Source: DAIMFL01 sp964372215 (GTDB lineage Bacteria; Pseudomonadota; Alphaproteobacteria; Dongiales; Dongiaceae). From it: a stretch of DNA of 64,000 nucleotides. The DNA lies in NCBI GenBank assembly GCA_964372215.1, contig CAYJQC010000009.1, forward strand, positions 1-64,000, in the 5' to 3' direction. The position numbers and the translations under genes are program-made. Shown piece after piece: positions 10,325 to 17,559 of this stretch (the first letter of the stretch is position 1; each line of letters opens with the position of its first letter). The notes below the pieces were generated by a model that was given only the letters and a program-made list of their open reading frames with translations, did not search any database and was not told where the DNA came from.

Positions 10325-11443
10325 CTACGCCCCCACCGACTCCGCCGCCGCTTGCTCGGCGTACTCCACCAGATGCTCGCACAGGGTGCGGAGCTGGGAG
10401 CGGTTGGCCTGGAGCATGTCCTCGGCCAGGAGCTTGAGGATCCGCAGGTTGCCGTTGCTGGCGTCGTCCATGTCGTCGTTGCCGACATCGAGCCGGGCCT
10501 GGAAGCGGTAGTACTGCTTGCGGCCATGGGCGCCGGCGGGCAGCAGCTGGTGCAGCTGGTGATGCACCGTCGAGGACAGCCCGTCGCACATCACGGAAAA
10601 CACCGGCTGGGCCCAGCGCGCGGCCCCCCAGTCCTTGACGTCCTCGTAGCCGAGCCGGCGGGTGAGCTCGCCGGTGCCGAGCGAGACCACCAGGAAATCC
10701 TCGGACTCGGGGAAGCGCTCGAGCGCGTGCACATAGGCGCACATGCCGGGGTTGTAGGCGAACACCGCGCCGTCGATCAGCGCGTAGTAGTCGCTGGGGC
10801 CGTCGATCTGGATCTGGGCCGGCTCGAAATAGGTCGGCGCCGCGGTCGCCGCGCGCACGATCTGCTTCATCTGGTAGTCGTAATGCGGCTTCTGCTGGGC
10901 CGCGAAGCTCTTGAACAGGAACGGCATGCGCCGCTCGATCTCGTAGGCGGTGACCAGCGTCTCGGTGAGCGAATCCTTGAGCCGCGCCTCGCCGAAGTAT
11001 TCCTCGAGCACGCCGTCCATGCCGGAGGACGGGTACTTGCCGTCGGCCAGATTGCCGACCGCGCGAATCTTGTGCCAGACCGAGCGCGAGAACACGCGCT
11101 TGCCCTCGACCTCGTACAGCCGCACCAGGTCGCGCGCGGTGTGCAGCGCGCCGCCGTCGGGCCCGGGCACGCACAGCGCCAAGGCCATCAGCCCGCCGGT
11201 CGAGGTGCCGGCGATCAGGTCGAAAAGCTGCCAGATCGGCTTGCCGGTGCGCCGCTCGATATCGGCCAGCACCATCGCCGGCAGGATGCCGCGGATGCCG
11301 CCGCCGTCGATCGAGAGGATGCGGAGCGGACGCGGCCGCTCGCCGCCATGGGCCAGCGGCGTCGGCTCCTCGGCGGCGTCCTGCGGCGGCGCGCCCGGGC
11401 GCCGGGAGAAAAACGTGCGTTTGGCCTTCAGCGCAACATTCAC
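10325..11443 (-). CDS. Patatin-like phospholipase
   Basis: This 372-residue patatin-domain protein has an oxyanion loop SIDGGGIRG, a nucleophile elbow FDLIAGTSTGG (serine in GTSTG) and a catalytic aspartate in LIDGAVFAYNP. It probably releases fatty acids from phospholipids. The GTG at 11443 (VNVALKAKR), preceded by AGGGAGCAGG, is the best start; upstream the frame continues only as low-complexity Arg-rich sequence through the divergent promoter region. There is no signal peptide, so it acts in the cytoplasm or is exported by another route. The architecture resembles stand-alone bacterial patatins and CapV-like effectors, but no cyclic-nucleotide synthase gene is nearby. Confidence 0.82.
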   Translation of the reverse strand: MNVALKAKRTFFSRRPGAPPQDAAEEPTPLAHGGERPRPLRILSIDGGGIRGILPAMVLADIERRTGKPIWQLFDLIAGTSTGGLMALALCVPGPDGGALHTARDLVRLYEVEGKRVFSRSVWHKIRAVGNLADGKYPSSGMDGVLEEYFGEARLKDSLTETLVTAYEIERRMPFLFKSFAAQQKPHYDYQMKQIVRAATAAPTYFEPAQIQIDGPSDYYALIDGAVFAYNPGMCAYVHALERFPESEDFLVVSLGTGELTRRLGYEDVKDWGAARWAQPVFSVMCDGLSSTVHHQLHQLLPAGAHGRKQYYRFQARLDVGNDDMDDASNGNLRILKLLAEDMLQANRSQLRTLCEHLVEYAEQAAAESVGA

Positions 11444-11599
11444 GGGCCTGCTCCCTGGCGGACTGCGCCGCCGGCCGGACGATCCGTGCCCCGGGGTCCC
11501 GAGTTCGCATCGGGTCGAGCGGGTCGCCTGGCCGGTACCATTAGCACGCCGAAACGTTAAATTTGGCTGAGCGCGAGGCCGGTTCAGACGCCAGTTCCG

Positions 11600-11617
11600 G
11601 CTGCGCTGCAGCGCAGC
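11600..11617. promoter_or_regulatory. Perfect 18-bp palindrome upstream of the riboswitch
   Basis: GCTGCGCTGCAGCGCAGC is self-complementary over its whole length. It sits between the two divergent genes and just before a TTGACA. It could be an operator or simply a chance GC-rich palindrome. Confidence 0.35.
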
Positions 11618-11680
11618 ATTTCGACACGCGCCGGATTGACAAGCGCAGGCCAGGCGCCGCACTGTTGCGGCGTTTCGTAT

Positions 11681-11764
11681 GGCTGGGGTGTCTTCGCGGC
11701 GCTGCCGCGGGGGCTGAGAACATACCCATCGAACCTGATCTGGATCATGCCAGCGCAGGGAGCC
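11681..11764 (+). promoter_or_regulatory. TPP riboswitch (THI-box element)
   Basis: This segment contains the conserved parts of the thiamine pyrophosphate aptamer in order: GGGGTGTC, a GC-rich variable P3 hairpin, GGCTGAGA, ACCC, then GAACCTGATCTGGATCATGC and CAGCGCAGGGA. The end helix P1 can form from GGCT (11681-11684) and AGCC (11761-11764). The aptamer lies 69 nt before the start of the periplasmic binding-protein gene. In the family, TPP binding switches off downstream expression of thiamine synthesis or uptake genes. Confidence 0.93.
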
Positions 11765-11797
11765 GTTGCAGACCGGAAGCGCCCTCGTTTTCCCGTC

Positions 11798-11832
11798 CTG
11801 GCGGCCCCCTCGACCCCGAAGGGAAACGCCAG
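11798..11832 (+). promoter_or_regulatory. Probable riboswitch expression platform: hairpin hiding the ribosome-binding site
   Basis: CTGGCG (11798-11803) can pair with CGCCAG (11827-11832), and CCCCT can pair with AAGGG inside the loop. The AAGGGA Shine-Dalgarno sequence (11819-11824) is thereby buried one nucleotide before the ATG at 11834. There is no U-tract, so control is more likely at translation initiation than at termination. The pairing is read by eye, not calculated. Confidence 0.6.
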
Positions 11833-11833
11833 A

Positions 11834-12973
11834 ATGCGCCACCGCCTCTCAATTCTTGCTCTTGCCGCCGCCCTGGTCCTGCCGCTCGCGCTCGCGCGCC
11901 CGGCGGCGGCCGACGATGCGCCGCGCCTGCCGGTGCTGGTGCCGTTGACCGGCTTCCTCGCTCTCGAAGGCACCAGCCAGCGCAACGGCGCCGTGCTGGC
12001 GCTCGACGCCATGCCGGACGACACGATCGTCTACGACGTGGAAGACACCGGCACCTCGCCCGAAGTGGCGGTGAACGCCCTGGAAAGGGCGCTGTCGCGC
12101 CCGGGCGTCGTCGCCGCCGTCGCGCCCATGCTCGGCACCCAGATGCTGGCCATGATCCCGCTCGCCGACGATTACGGCGTGCCGCTCATCACCGTGTCCG
12201 GCACGGCGAAGATTACCGAGCTCGGCAGCCCCAACGTGTTCCGTTTCTTCCCCGGCGACGCGGTGGTGAAGGCGGCGCAGGCGCGCTACGTGGTCGAGGA
12301 GCTGCACAAGGCCCGGCCGGCGATCATCTACCAGACCACGGCATATGGGCAGAGCGGCCATGACCACCTGCTCGCCAATTTCGAGGCGCTCGGCGCCGAG
12401 GTGGTGTTCGAGGACGGCATCGATCCCGCGGTCAAGGACCTGCTGCCGATCCTGGCCAAGGCGATGGCCACCGGCCCCGACGTGCTGGTGCTGCAGCTCC
12501 ATGCCGGCTCGACCGCGCTCGTGGTGCGCCAGGCCAAGGCCATGGGCATCGACCTGCCGATCGTCGCCGGCTCGGCCATGCACCAGCCGCAGACCGCGGC
12601 GCTGCTGGAGCCGGCCGAACTCGCCGGGGTCTGCGCCGAGACCGGCTCCTCGCCGATCTCCGGCGGCAGCCCCGAGATCGCGGCCTTCGCCCAGGCCTAT
12701 CGCACAGCGTTCGCGACCGAGCCGGACGCCTATGCGCTGGCGCAGTATGACGGCACGCGCATGGTGCTGGCGGCCGTCGGCGCCGGCGCCAGGACCCCCG
12801 ACGCGGTGCGCAGCTATCTCGCGGAGAACGCCTTCGACGGCATCGCCATGCGCTACCGGTCCGACGGCAAGGGCAACATGGCCCACGACGCCGACATCAT
12901 CTGCTACGACGGCACCTCGCGCATCCCCGCCATCGTGAAGCGCTACAGCGGCCTCGACGGCGTCACGCCGTGA
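11834..12973 (+). CDS. Liv-type periplasmic substrate-binding protein under a TPP riboswitch
   Basis: This 379-residue protein has a signal peptide (residues 1-26, ending ARPAAA) and a type I periplasmic-binding fold like LivJ. Characteristic parts are LPVLVPLTGFLALEGTSQRNGAVLALDA, split here as two strands and a helix, then AAVAPMLGTQMLAMIPLADD and RPAIIYQTTAYGQSG. Homologues usually bind branched-chain amino acids, amides or urea. The THI-box in its leader suggests that the ligand here is thiamine or a breakdown product such as its pyrimidine or thiazole part (inference). It is separated from its permease genes by about 300 bp of repeats. Confidence 0.85.
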   Translation: MRHRLSILALAAALVLPLALARPAAADDAPRLPVLVPLTGFLALEGTSQRNGAVLALDAMPDDTIVYDVEDTGTSPEVAVNALERALSRPGVVAAVAPMLGTQMLAMIPLADDYGVPLITVSGTAKITELGSPNVFRFFPGDAVVKAAQARYVVEELHKARPAIIYQTTAYGQSGHDHLLANFEALGAEVVFEDGIDPAVKDLLPILAKAMATGPDVLVLQLHAGSTALVVRQAKAMGIDLPIVAGSAMHQPQTAALLEPAELAGVCAETGSSPISGGSPEIAAFAQAYRTAFATEPDAYALAQYDGTRMVLAAVGAGARTPDAVRSYLAENAFDGIAMRYRSDGKGNMAHDADIICYDGTSRIPAIVKRYSGLDGVTP

Positions 12974-12990
12974 CCGGATCTCGCATGTCG

Positions 12991-13038
12991 CCCCCCTCCC
13001 CCTACCTCCTCTCTTGCGGGGGAGGGTCAGGGAGAGGT
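12991..13038. repeat. Short palindromic repeat, family A relative
   Basis: CCCCCCTCCCCC and TTGCGGGGGAGGG form a hairpin, followed by GGGAGAGGTGT. It resembles one half of the family A element and may act as an attenuator between the binding-protein and permease genes. Confidence 0.6.
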
Positions 13039-13068
13039 GTAGCCGCCGCCCCGACGCATGGGAAAGTT

Positions 13069-13152
13069 GTCATCGCCGGGCTTGAGCCGGCGATCCATCC
13101 CGACGCCAGCGCGATCGGATGGATGGATGCGCGAGTCAAGCCCGCGCATGAC
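13069..13152. repeat. Palindromic repeat, family B, copy 2
   Basis: This element starts GTCATCGCCGGGCTTGAGCC and ends AAGCCCGCGCATGAC, with a degenerate palindromic centre (GATCCATCC, GGATGGATGG). Length and ends match the copies inside imuB and at 17389-17473. Confidence 0.82.
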
Positions 13153-13171
13153 AGCGGGAATGGGCGGCGAT

Positions 13172-13260
13172 GTCCTCGTCCTTCGACAAGCCCGGGACGA
13201 GGCGCGCTGAACGCCGACCCCACAAGTGTCCTCATCCTGAGCCTGTCGAAGGATGAGGGC
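13172..13260. repeat. Palindromic repeat, family C, copy 1
   Basis: The arms GTCCTCGTCCTTCGACAAGC and GCCTGTCGAAGGATGAGGGC are inverted copies about 50 bp apart. The second arm (CTCAT...GCCTGTCGAAG) recurs at 57941-58032. It ends about 11 bp before the livH start. Confidence 0.8.
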
Positions 13261-13271
13261 ATCGCCGCCCC

Positions 13272-14144
13272 ATGCTGATCCTCCAGCTCGCCCTCAACGG
13301 CGTCGCGCTCGGCGCGGCCTATGCGCTGGCGGCGCTCGGCTTCGTGCTGGTGCTGAACGCGACCCGCGCGGTCAACTTCGCCCAGGGCGACCTGGTGATG
13401 GCCGGCGGATTCCTGGCGGTCGCGCTGGCGTCCTGGCTGCCGGTGCCGGGCATCCTGCTGCTGCCCGCGGTGCTGGCGCTGATGGCGCTGCTCGGATTCG
13501 CCGTCGCGGCGCTCGCCTATCTGCCGCTGCGCAACCGCCCGCCCACCAGCGTCTTCATCAGCACCATCGCCGTCGGCGTGATCCTGCAGCAAGGCGTCAC
13601 CGGCATCTTCGGCGCGGCGCCGCGGGCCGGGCCGCCGCTGGTCGATGGCGGCGTCGTTTCGGTTCTTGGCCTGACCCTCTCGCGCCAGTCGCTCGCGCTG
13701 ATCGCCGTCGCCGCGCTGCTGGTGGCCGGGCTGCACCTGCTGCTGACCCGCAGCCAGGCCGGCCGGCGCATGCGGGCCGCGGCCCAGGACCCGGACATGG
13801 CGCGCGTCATCGGCATCAATCCCGTGACGATGGCGATGGCGAGCTTCGCCCTCGCCGCGGCGCTCGCCGGCGCCGCCGGCCTGCTGCTCGCCAACCAATA
13901 CTTCGTGACCCCGACATCGGGCGGCGAGCTGATGCTCAAGGCCTACATCGCCGTGGTGATCGGCGGCTGGGGCCGGCTGATGGGCGCGGTGCTCGGCGCG
14001 CTGCTGATCGCCCTGTTCGAGGTCGGGGTCGCCGCCGCGGTCTCCTATCCCGTCGCCGAGGGGCTGCTCTACGCCGCGCTCCTCGCGATCCTGTTCCTGC
14101 GCCCGCAAGGACTGCTCGGCGAGGCGGAAGGCCGGCGCGCATGA
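13272..14144 (+). CDS. LivH-type ABC transporter permease
   Basis: This 290-residue integral membrane protein starts MLILQLALNGVALGAAYALA, followed by NATRAVNFAQGDLVMAGGF, the LivH signature. About eight hydrophobic segments are visible. The cytoplasmic coupling loop, with GRRMRAAAQDPDMARVIGI, contacts the ATPases. It forms the channel with the LivM domain of the next gene; the two genes overlap by ATGA. It belongs to the riboswitch-led transporter cluster, so its substrate is predicted to be thiamine-related. Confidence 0.88.
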   Translation: MLILQLALNGVALGAAYALAALGFVLVLNATRAVNFAQGDLVMAGGFLAVALASWLPVPGILLLPAVLALMALLGFAVAALAYLPLRNRPPTSVFISTIAVGVILQQGVTGIFGAAPRAGPPLVDGGVVSVLGLTLSRQSLALIAVAALLVAGLHLLLTRSQAGRRMRAAAQDPDMARVIGINPVTMAMASFALAAALAGAAGLLLANQYFVTPTSGGELMLKAYIAVVIGGWGRLMGAVLGALLIALFEVGVAAAVSYPVAEGLLYAALLAILFLRPQGLLGEAEGRRA

Positions 14145-15874
14145 CCGCCGCCGCGGCCTGGCTGGGGCGGGGCGTCAACCTGCCGCTGGCGATCGCGGCG
14201 ATTGCGTTCGCCGCGCCGGTGGTCATCGCCGGCGATTCCTACACCCTGCGGCTGCTGACGCTGTCCGGCGTCTACGCCCTGCTCGGCATCGGCTACCACT
14301 TCGCCTTCGGCCAGGCCGGGCTCTTGTCGCTGGCGCAAGGCGCGTTCTTCGGCCTCGGCGCCTATGTCGCGGGCATCCTGGCGAGCCGCTGGGGTGTCGG
14401 CGCGGCGGTCGCCCTGCCGCTCGCCATCGCGCTCCCGGTGCTGCTGGCCGCGGTCATCGCGCTGCCGGTGCTGCGCCTCGCCTCGCACTATTTCGCGCTC
14501 GCCACCCTGGCGGTCGCGCAAGCCGTGCTGCTGGCCGCGGTCAACTGGACCGGGCTGACCGGCGGCGCCAACGGCCTGGCCGGGCTGCCGGGCCTCGATC
14601 TCTTCGGCGTTCATGTCGGCCGCGGCCTGCCGCTCATGGCCGCCACCTGGAGCGTCGTGCTGGCCGGCGCGGCGCTCGCCTGGCGGCTCGGCGCCGGGCG
14701 CCTCAGCCTCGCCTGGCGGGTCGTGCGCGCGGACCCGGTGGCGGCGGCCAGCATCGGCCTCGACACCGGCCGGCTGCGGCTCGCCGCCTTCCTGCTGGCC
14801 GCCGGCTATGCCGGGGCCGCCGGCGCGCTGCAGGTCCAGGGCGTCGGCGTGGTCTCCCCCGAGGTGCTGCAGTTCGGCGTCATGGTCACCTGCCTGACCC
14901 TGGTGGTGGTCGGCGGGCGCCTGAGGATCGCCGGCGCGATCCTGGGCGCCGTGCTGCTGGTGCATCTGCCCGAGTGGTTCCGCGTCCTCGACCGCCACTA
15001 CCTGATCGCCTATGGCGTGGCGCTGCTGGTGATGATCGTGGCCGCGCCGGACGGCATCGTCGGACGGCTCGAGGCGCTGCGCGCGCGGCTGCTGCCGGAA
15101 CCCGCGCCGCCGCTGCCGGCGCCGCGCCCGCTGCCGGCGCGGTCGCGATTCGCGGGCGGTACGGTGCTCGGGGTTGCCGGGTTGACCAAGCGCTTTGGCG
15201 GCGTCGCCGCGCTCGACGACGTATCGCTCGCGGTCGCGCCCGGCGAGATCCTCGGCCTGATCGGCCCGAACGGCTCGGGCAAGACCACCCTGCTCAACCT
15301 GATCTCCGGCATCGAGCGGCCGGATTCCGGGACACTTGCCTTCGCCGGCGGCGACCTCGCCGCGCTGGCGCCCGATGCCCGCGCCCGCGCCGGCTTGGCG
15401 CGCAGCTTCCAGGCGCCGCGGCTGGTCGCCGACATGAGCCTGCTCGACAACGTCGCCGCCGCCCGGCTCGGCCCGGGCGCCGACCTCGACAGCGCGCGCG
15501 GCCAGGCGATGAGCCTGCTGGCCGAGCTCGACCTCGACGCCGCGGCGGCGCGGCCCGCCGCCGACCTGCCGCCGGCAATGTTGCGGCGGGCCGAGCTCGC
15601 CCGCGCGCTGGCGCTCCAGCCGGTCCTGCTGCTGCTCGACGAGCCGGCGGCGGGTTTGACTGCGGCCGAGCAGGCCGAACTGGCGCGCCTTCTGAAGGCG
15701 GTCGCCGCCGCCGGCACCGCGCTCGTGGTGGTCGAGCACAACCTGCCGTTCCTGATCGGGCTGGCGGACCGGATGATCTGCCTCGATGCCGGCCAGGTCG
15801 TCGCCGCGGGTACCCCCGAGGCGGTGCGCGCCGACGCCCGGATCGCCGCGATCTATCTCGGGCGGCGGCCATGA
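14141..15874 (+). CDS. Fused LivM permease and LivG ATPase
   Basis: This 577-residue protein joins an N-terminal LivM permease (about residues 1-310, with YHFAFGQAGLLSLAQGAFFG) to a C-terminal LivG ATPase (about 345-575). The ATPase has Walker A GPNGSGKTT (about residue 375), Walker B LLLLDEPAAGL and the H-loop VVEHNLPF. The ABC signature, normally LSYGQ or LSGGQ, is replaced by LPPAMLRR, so this half-site looks degenerate. LivM-LivG fusions are known in the family. Start and stop overlap the neighbouring genes by 4 nt, showing tight coupling. Confidence 0.88.
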   Translation: MTAAAAWLGRGVNLPLAIAAIAFAAPVVIAGDSYTLRLLTLSGVYALLGIGYHFAFGQAGLLSLAQGAFFGLGAYVAGILASRWGVGAAVALPLAIALPVLLAAVIALPVLRLASHYFALATLAVAQAVLLAAVNWTGLTGGANGLAGLPGLDLFGVHVGRGLPLMAATWSVVLAGAALAWRLGAGRLSLAWRVVRADPVAAASIGLDTGRLRLAAFLLAAGYAGAAGALQVQGVGVVSPEVLQFGVMVTCLTLVVVGGRLRIAGAILGAVLLVHLPEWFRVLDRHYLIAYGVALLVMIVAAPDGIVGRLEALRARLLPEPAPPLPAPRPLPARSRFAGGTVLGVAGLTKRFGGVAALDDVSLAVAPGEILGLIGPNGSGKTTLLNLISGIERPDSGTLAFAGGDLAALAPDARARAGLARSFQAPRLVADMSLLDNVAAARLGPGADLDSARGQAMSLLAELDLDAAAARPAADLPPAMLRRAELARALALQPVLLLLDEPAAGLTAAEQAELARLLKAVAAAGTALVVVEHNLPFLIGLADRMICLDAGQVVAAGTPEAVRADARIAAIYLGRRP

Positions 15875-16578
15875 GCGCGCTGCTGTCGGTCGAGGCGGTG
15901 ACCCTGCATCGCGGCGCCGGCCCGGTGTTGCAGGAGGTGTCGCTCGCGCTCGCGCCCGGCGAGATCGTGGCGCTCATCGGCGCCAACGGCGCCGGCAAGT
16001 CGAGCCTGCTCCAGGTGGTGATGGGATTCCTGCGCCCCGCGCGCGGCACCATCCGCCTCGACGGGCGCGATCTCGCCGGCCTTCCCGTCGAGGCGCGGGC
16101 GCGCCTCGGCGTCGGCTACGCGCCCGAGGGAAGGCGCATGTTCCCGGGCCTGACCGTGCGCGAATCGGTCGAGGTCGCCTGCCCCGGCAATGCGCGCGAG
16201 CGGGCCCGCCGCATCGCCGAGCTCGAGGCCCTGTTCCCCACCCTCGCCGGGAACGCGCGCCGCCGTGCCTGGCAATTGTCCGGCGGGCAGCAGCAGATGC
16301 TGGCCCTGGCCCGGGCGCTCGCCGCGCGCCCGCGCCTGCTGCTGCTCGACGAGCCGTCGCTCGGCCTCGCCCCCGTCGCCGCCCGCCAGGTGGCCGAGCA
16401 TGTCCGCGCGATCGCCGCCGGCGGCACGGCGGTGCTGCTGGCCGAGCAGAACGCCGCCCTCGCCCTCGACATCGCCGACCGGGCGGTGCTGCTGCGCCTC
16501 GGCCGGATCGCGGCCGAGGGCGCCGCCGCGGCCCTGCGCGACGATCCGGCGCTGATGGAAACCCTGCTTGGCGCGTGA
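15871..16578 (+). CDS. LivF-type ABC transporter ATPase
   Basis: This 235-residue ATPase has Walker A GANGAGKSS, a canonical signature LSGGQQQML, Walker B LLLLDEPSLGLAP and the LivF-typical Q in the switch region (LLAEQNAAL). It pairs with the LivG domain of the upstream fusion. Because LivG has a degenerate signature, only one of the two composite ATP sites (Walker A of LivG with the signature of LivF) is fully canonical. The ATG overlaps the stop of the fusion gene. Confidence 0.9.
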   Translation: MSALLSVEAVTLHRGAGPVLQEVSLALAPGEIVALIGANGAGKSSLLQVVMGFLRPARGTIRLDGRDLAGLPVEARARLGVGYAPEGRRMFPGLTVRESVEVACPGNARERARRIAELEALFPTLAGNARRRAWQLSGGQQQMLALARALAARPRLLLLDEPSLGLAPVAARQVAEHVRAIAAGGTAVLLAEQNAALALDIADRAVLLRLGRIAAEGAAAALRDDPALMETLLGA

Positions 16579-16628
16579 CGGGATTGCCGCTAGGTAAGGG
16601 CAGCGCCAGCCTTCCGGAGTCCCCGCCC

Positions 16629-17318
16629 GTGACCCAGCCAGCCCTGACCGCCGATACCGGCCGCACCACCGCCCGCATCCTGCTCGAGATCGAAGCGGTG
16701 CACCTGCGGCCCGACCAGCCGTTCACCCTGACCTCGGGGCGGTCGAGCCCGGTCTATATCGACTGCCGCAAGATCATTTCGTTCCCCAGGGCGCGGACCA
16801 AGATCATCGACATGGCGGTCGAGACCATCGGGCGCGAGATCGGCTTCGAATCCCTGGACGCGATCGCCGGCGGCGAGACAGCGGGCATCCCCTTCGCCGC
16901 CTGGATCGCCGACCGCCTCGGCCTGCCCATGCTCTACATCCGCAAGAAGCCCAAGGGCTTCGGCCGCGGCGCCCAGATCGAGGGCGCGATGCGGCCCGGC
17001 GCGCGCTGCCTGCTGGTCGAGGACCTGGCGACCGACGGCGGCAGCAAATTGAATTTCGTCCACGCCATCCGCGACGGCGACGGCGTCTGCGTCCACACCC
17101 TGGTCGTGTTCCACTACGGCATCTTCCCGCAGAGCGTTTCGAGCCTCGCCGCGGAAGGGGTGCAGCTCCTCGGCCTCGCCACCTGGTGGGATGTGCTGGC
17201 GGCGGCCGAGGAAACCGGCAAGCTCTCCGCCGACGGCGTGAAACAGGTCCGCGCCTTCCTCGACGATCCCGAAGGCTGGTCGGCGAAGCATGGCGGGAGG
17301 AGCGCGGAGTCGGCGTGA
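16629..17318 (+). CDS. pyrE: Orotate phosphoribosyltransferase
   Basis: This 229-residue enzyme joins orotate to PRPP to make orotidine monophosphate in pyrimidine synthesis. It has the PRPP-binding stretch CLLVEDLATDGGSK, the family segments FTLTSGRSSPVYIDCRKI and AGGETAGIPFAAWIADRL, and the catalytic-loop region YIRKKPKGFGRG. The GTG at 16629 gives the usual length. It begins 50 nt after livF, so it could share the transporter transcript, but PyrE is a general housekeeping enzyme and need not be linked to thiamine. Confidence 0.92.
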   Translation: MTQPALTADTGRTTARILLEIEAVHLRPDQPFTLTSGRSSPVYIDCRKIISFPRARTKIIDMAVETIGREIGFESLDAIAGGETAGIPFAAWIADRLGLPMLYIRKKPKGFGRGAQIEGAMRPGARCLLVEDLATDGGSKLNFVHAIRDGDGVCVHTLVVFHYGIFPQSVSSLAAEGVQLLGLATWWDVLAAAEETGKLSADGVKQVRAFLDDPEGWSAKHGGRSAESA

Positions 17319-17348
17319 AAGACTGGAGAGGTCGGCACGGCCGCCTTG

Positions 17349-17514
17349 AACCACCAAGGCACAAAGACACGAAGAAGAAAGGAAGATTGTCATTCGCGGG
17401 CTTGACCCGCGAATCCATTCAACCGTCCACGCGAACCGATCCATGGATCGCCGGGTCTTCGCCCGGCGATGACAACTCTCAACTATCTTTGAGCCTTCGT
17501 GGCTTTGTGGTTCA
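17349..17514. repeat. Palindromic repeat, family D, copy 1, carrying a nested family B element
   Basis: The arms AACCACCAAGGCACAAAGAC and its inverted partner GGCTTTGTGGTT (with TTTGAGCCTTCGTG before it) bracket the region. The same arms occur at 42342-42447. Between them lies a full family B element (17389-17473), so B appears to have inserted into D. Confidence 0.82.
17389..17473. repeat. Palindromic repeat, family B, copy 3 (nested in family D)
   Basis: This 85-bp element starts GTCATTCGCGGGCTTGACCC and ends CTTCGCCCGGCGATGAC, with an inner ATCCATGGATCGCC. It equals the imuB copy in length and matches it closely at both ends. Confidence 0.86.
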
Positions 17515-17559
17515 GGGCCGCATTCACCCTGCTATCATGTCCGTCATGAGGGGTCGCTC

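Larger units (their letters stand above)
11444..11833. other. Divergent leader region between the patatin gene and the Liv-type transporter
   Basis: This 390-bp non-coding stretch holds the 5' region of the patatin gene on the minus strand and the long leader of the transporter operon on the plus strand. Visible parts are an 18-bp palindrome (11600-11617), a possible -35 element TTGACA (11636-11641) without a clear -10, the TPP riboswitch (11681-11764) and a Shine-Dalgarno-sequestering hairpin (11798-11832). Confidence 0.7.

Noticed and set aside
10325..11443. Patatin as a CBASS (CapV) effector
   Set aside because: The catalytic motifs are similar, but there is no nucleotide cyclase or other CBASS gene in the neighbourhood.
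12991..13260. CRISPR array or tandem repeats
   Set aside because: The three elements belong to different palindromic families, with no equal spacers and no cas genes.
16629..17318. pyrE as a functional part of the thiamine-linked transporter
   Set aside because: Closeness is the only evidence; PyrE is a general pyrimidine synthesis enzyme and is not needed for thiamine salvage.
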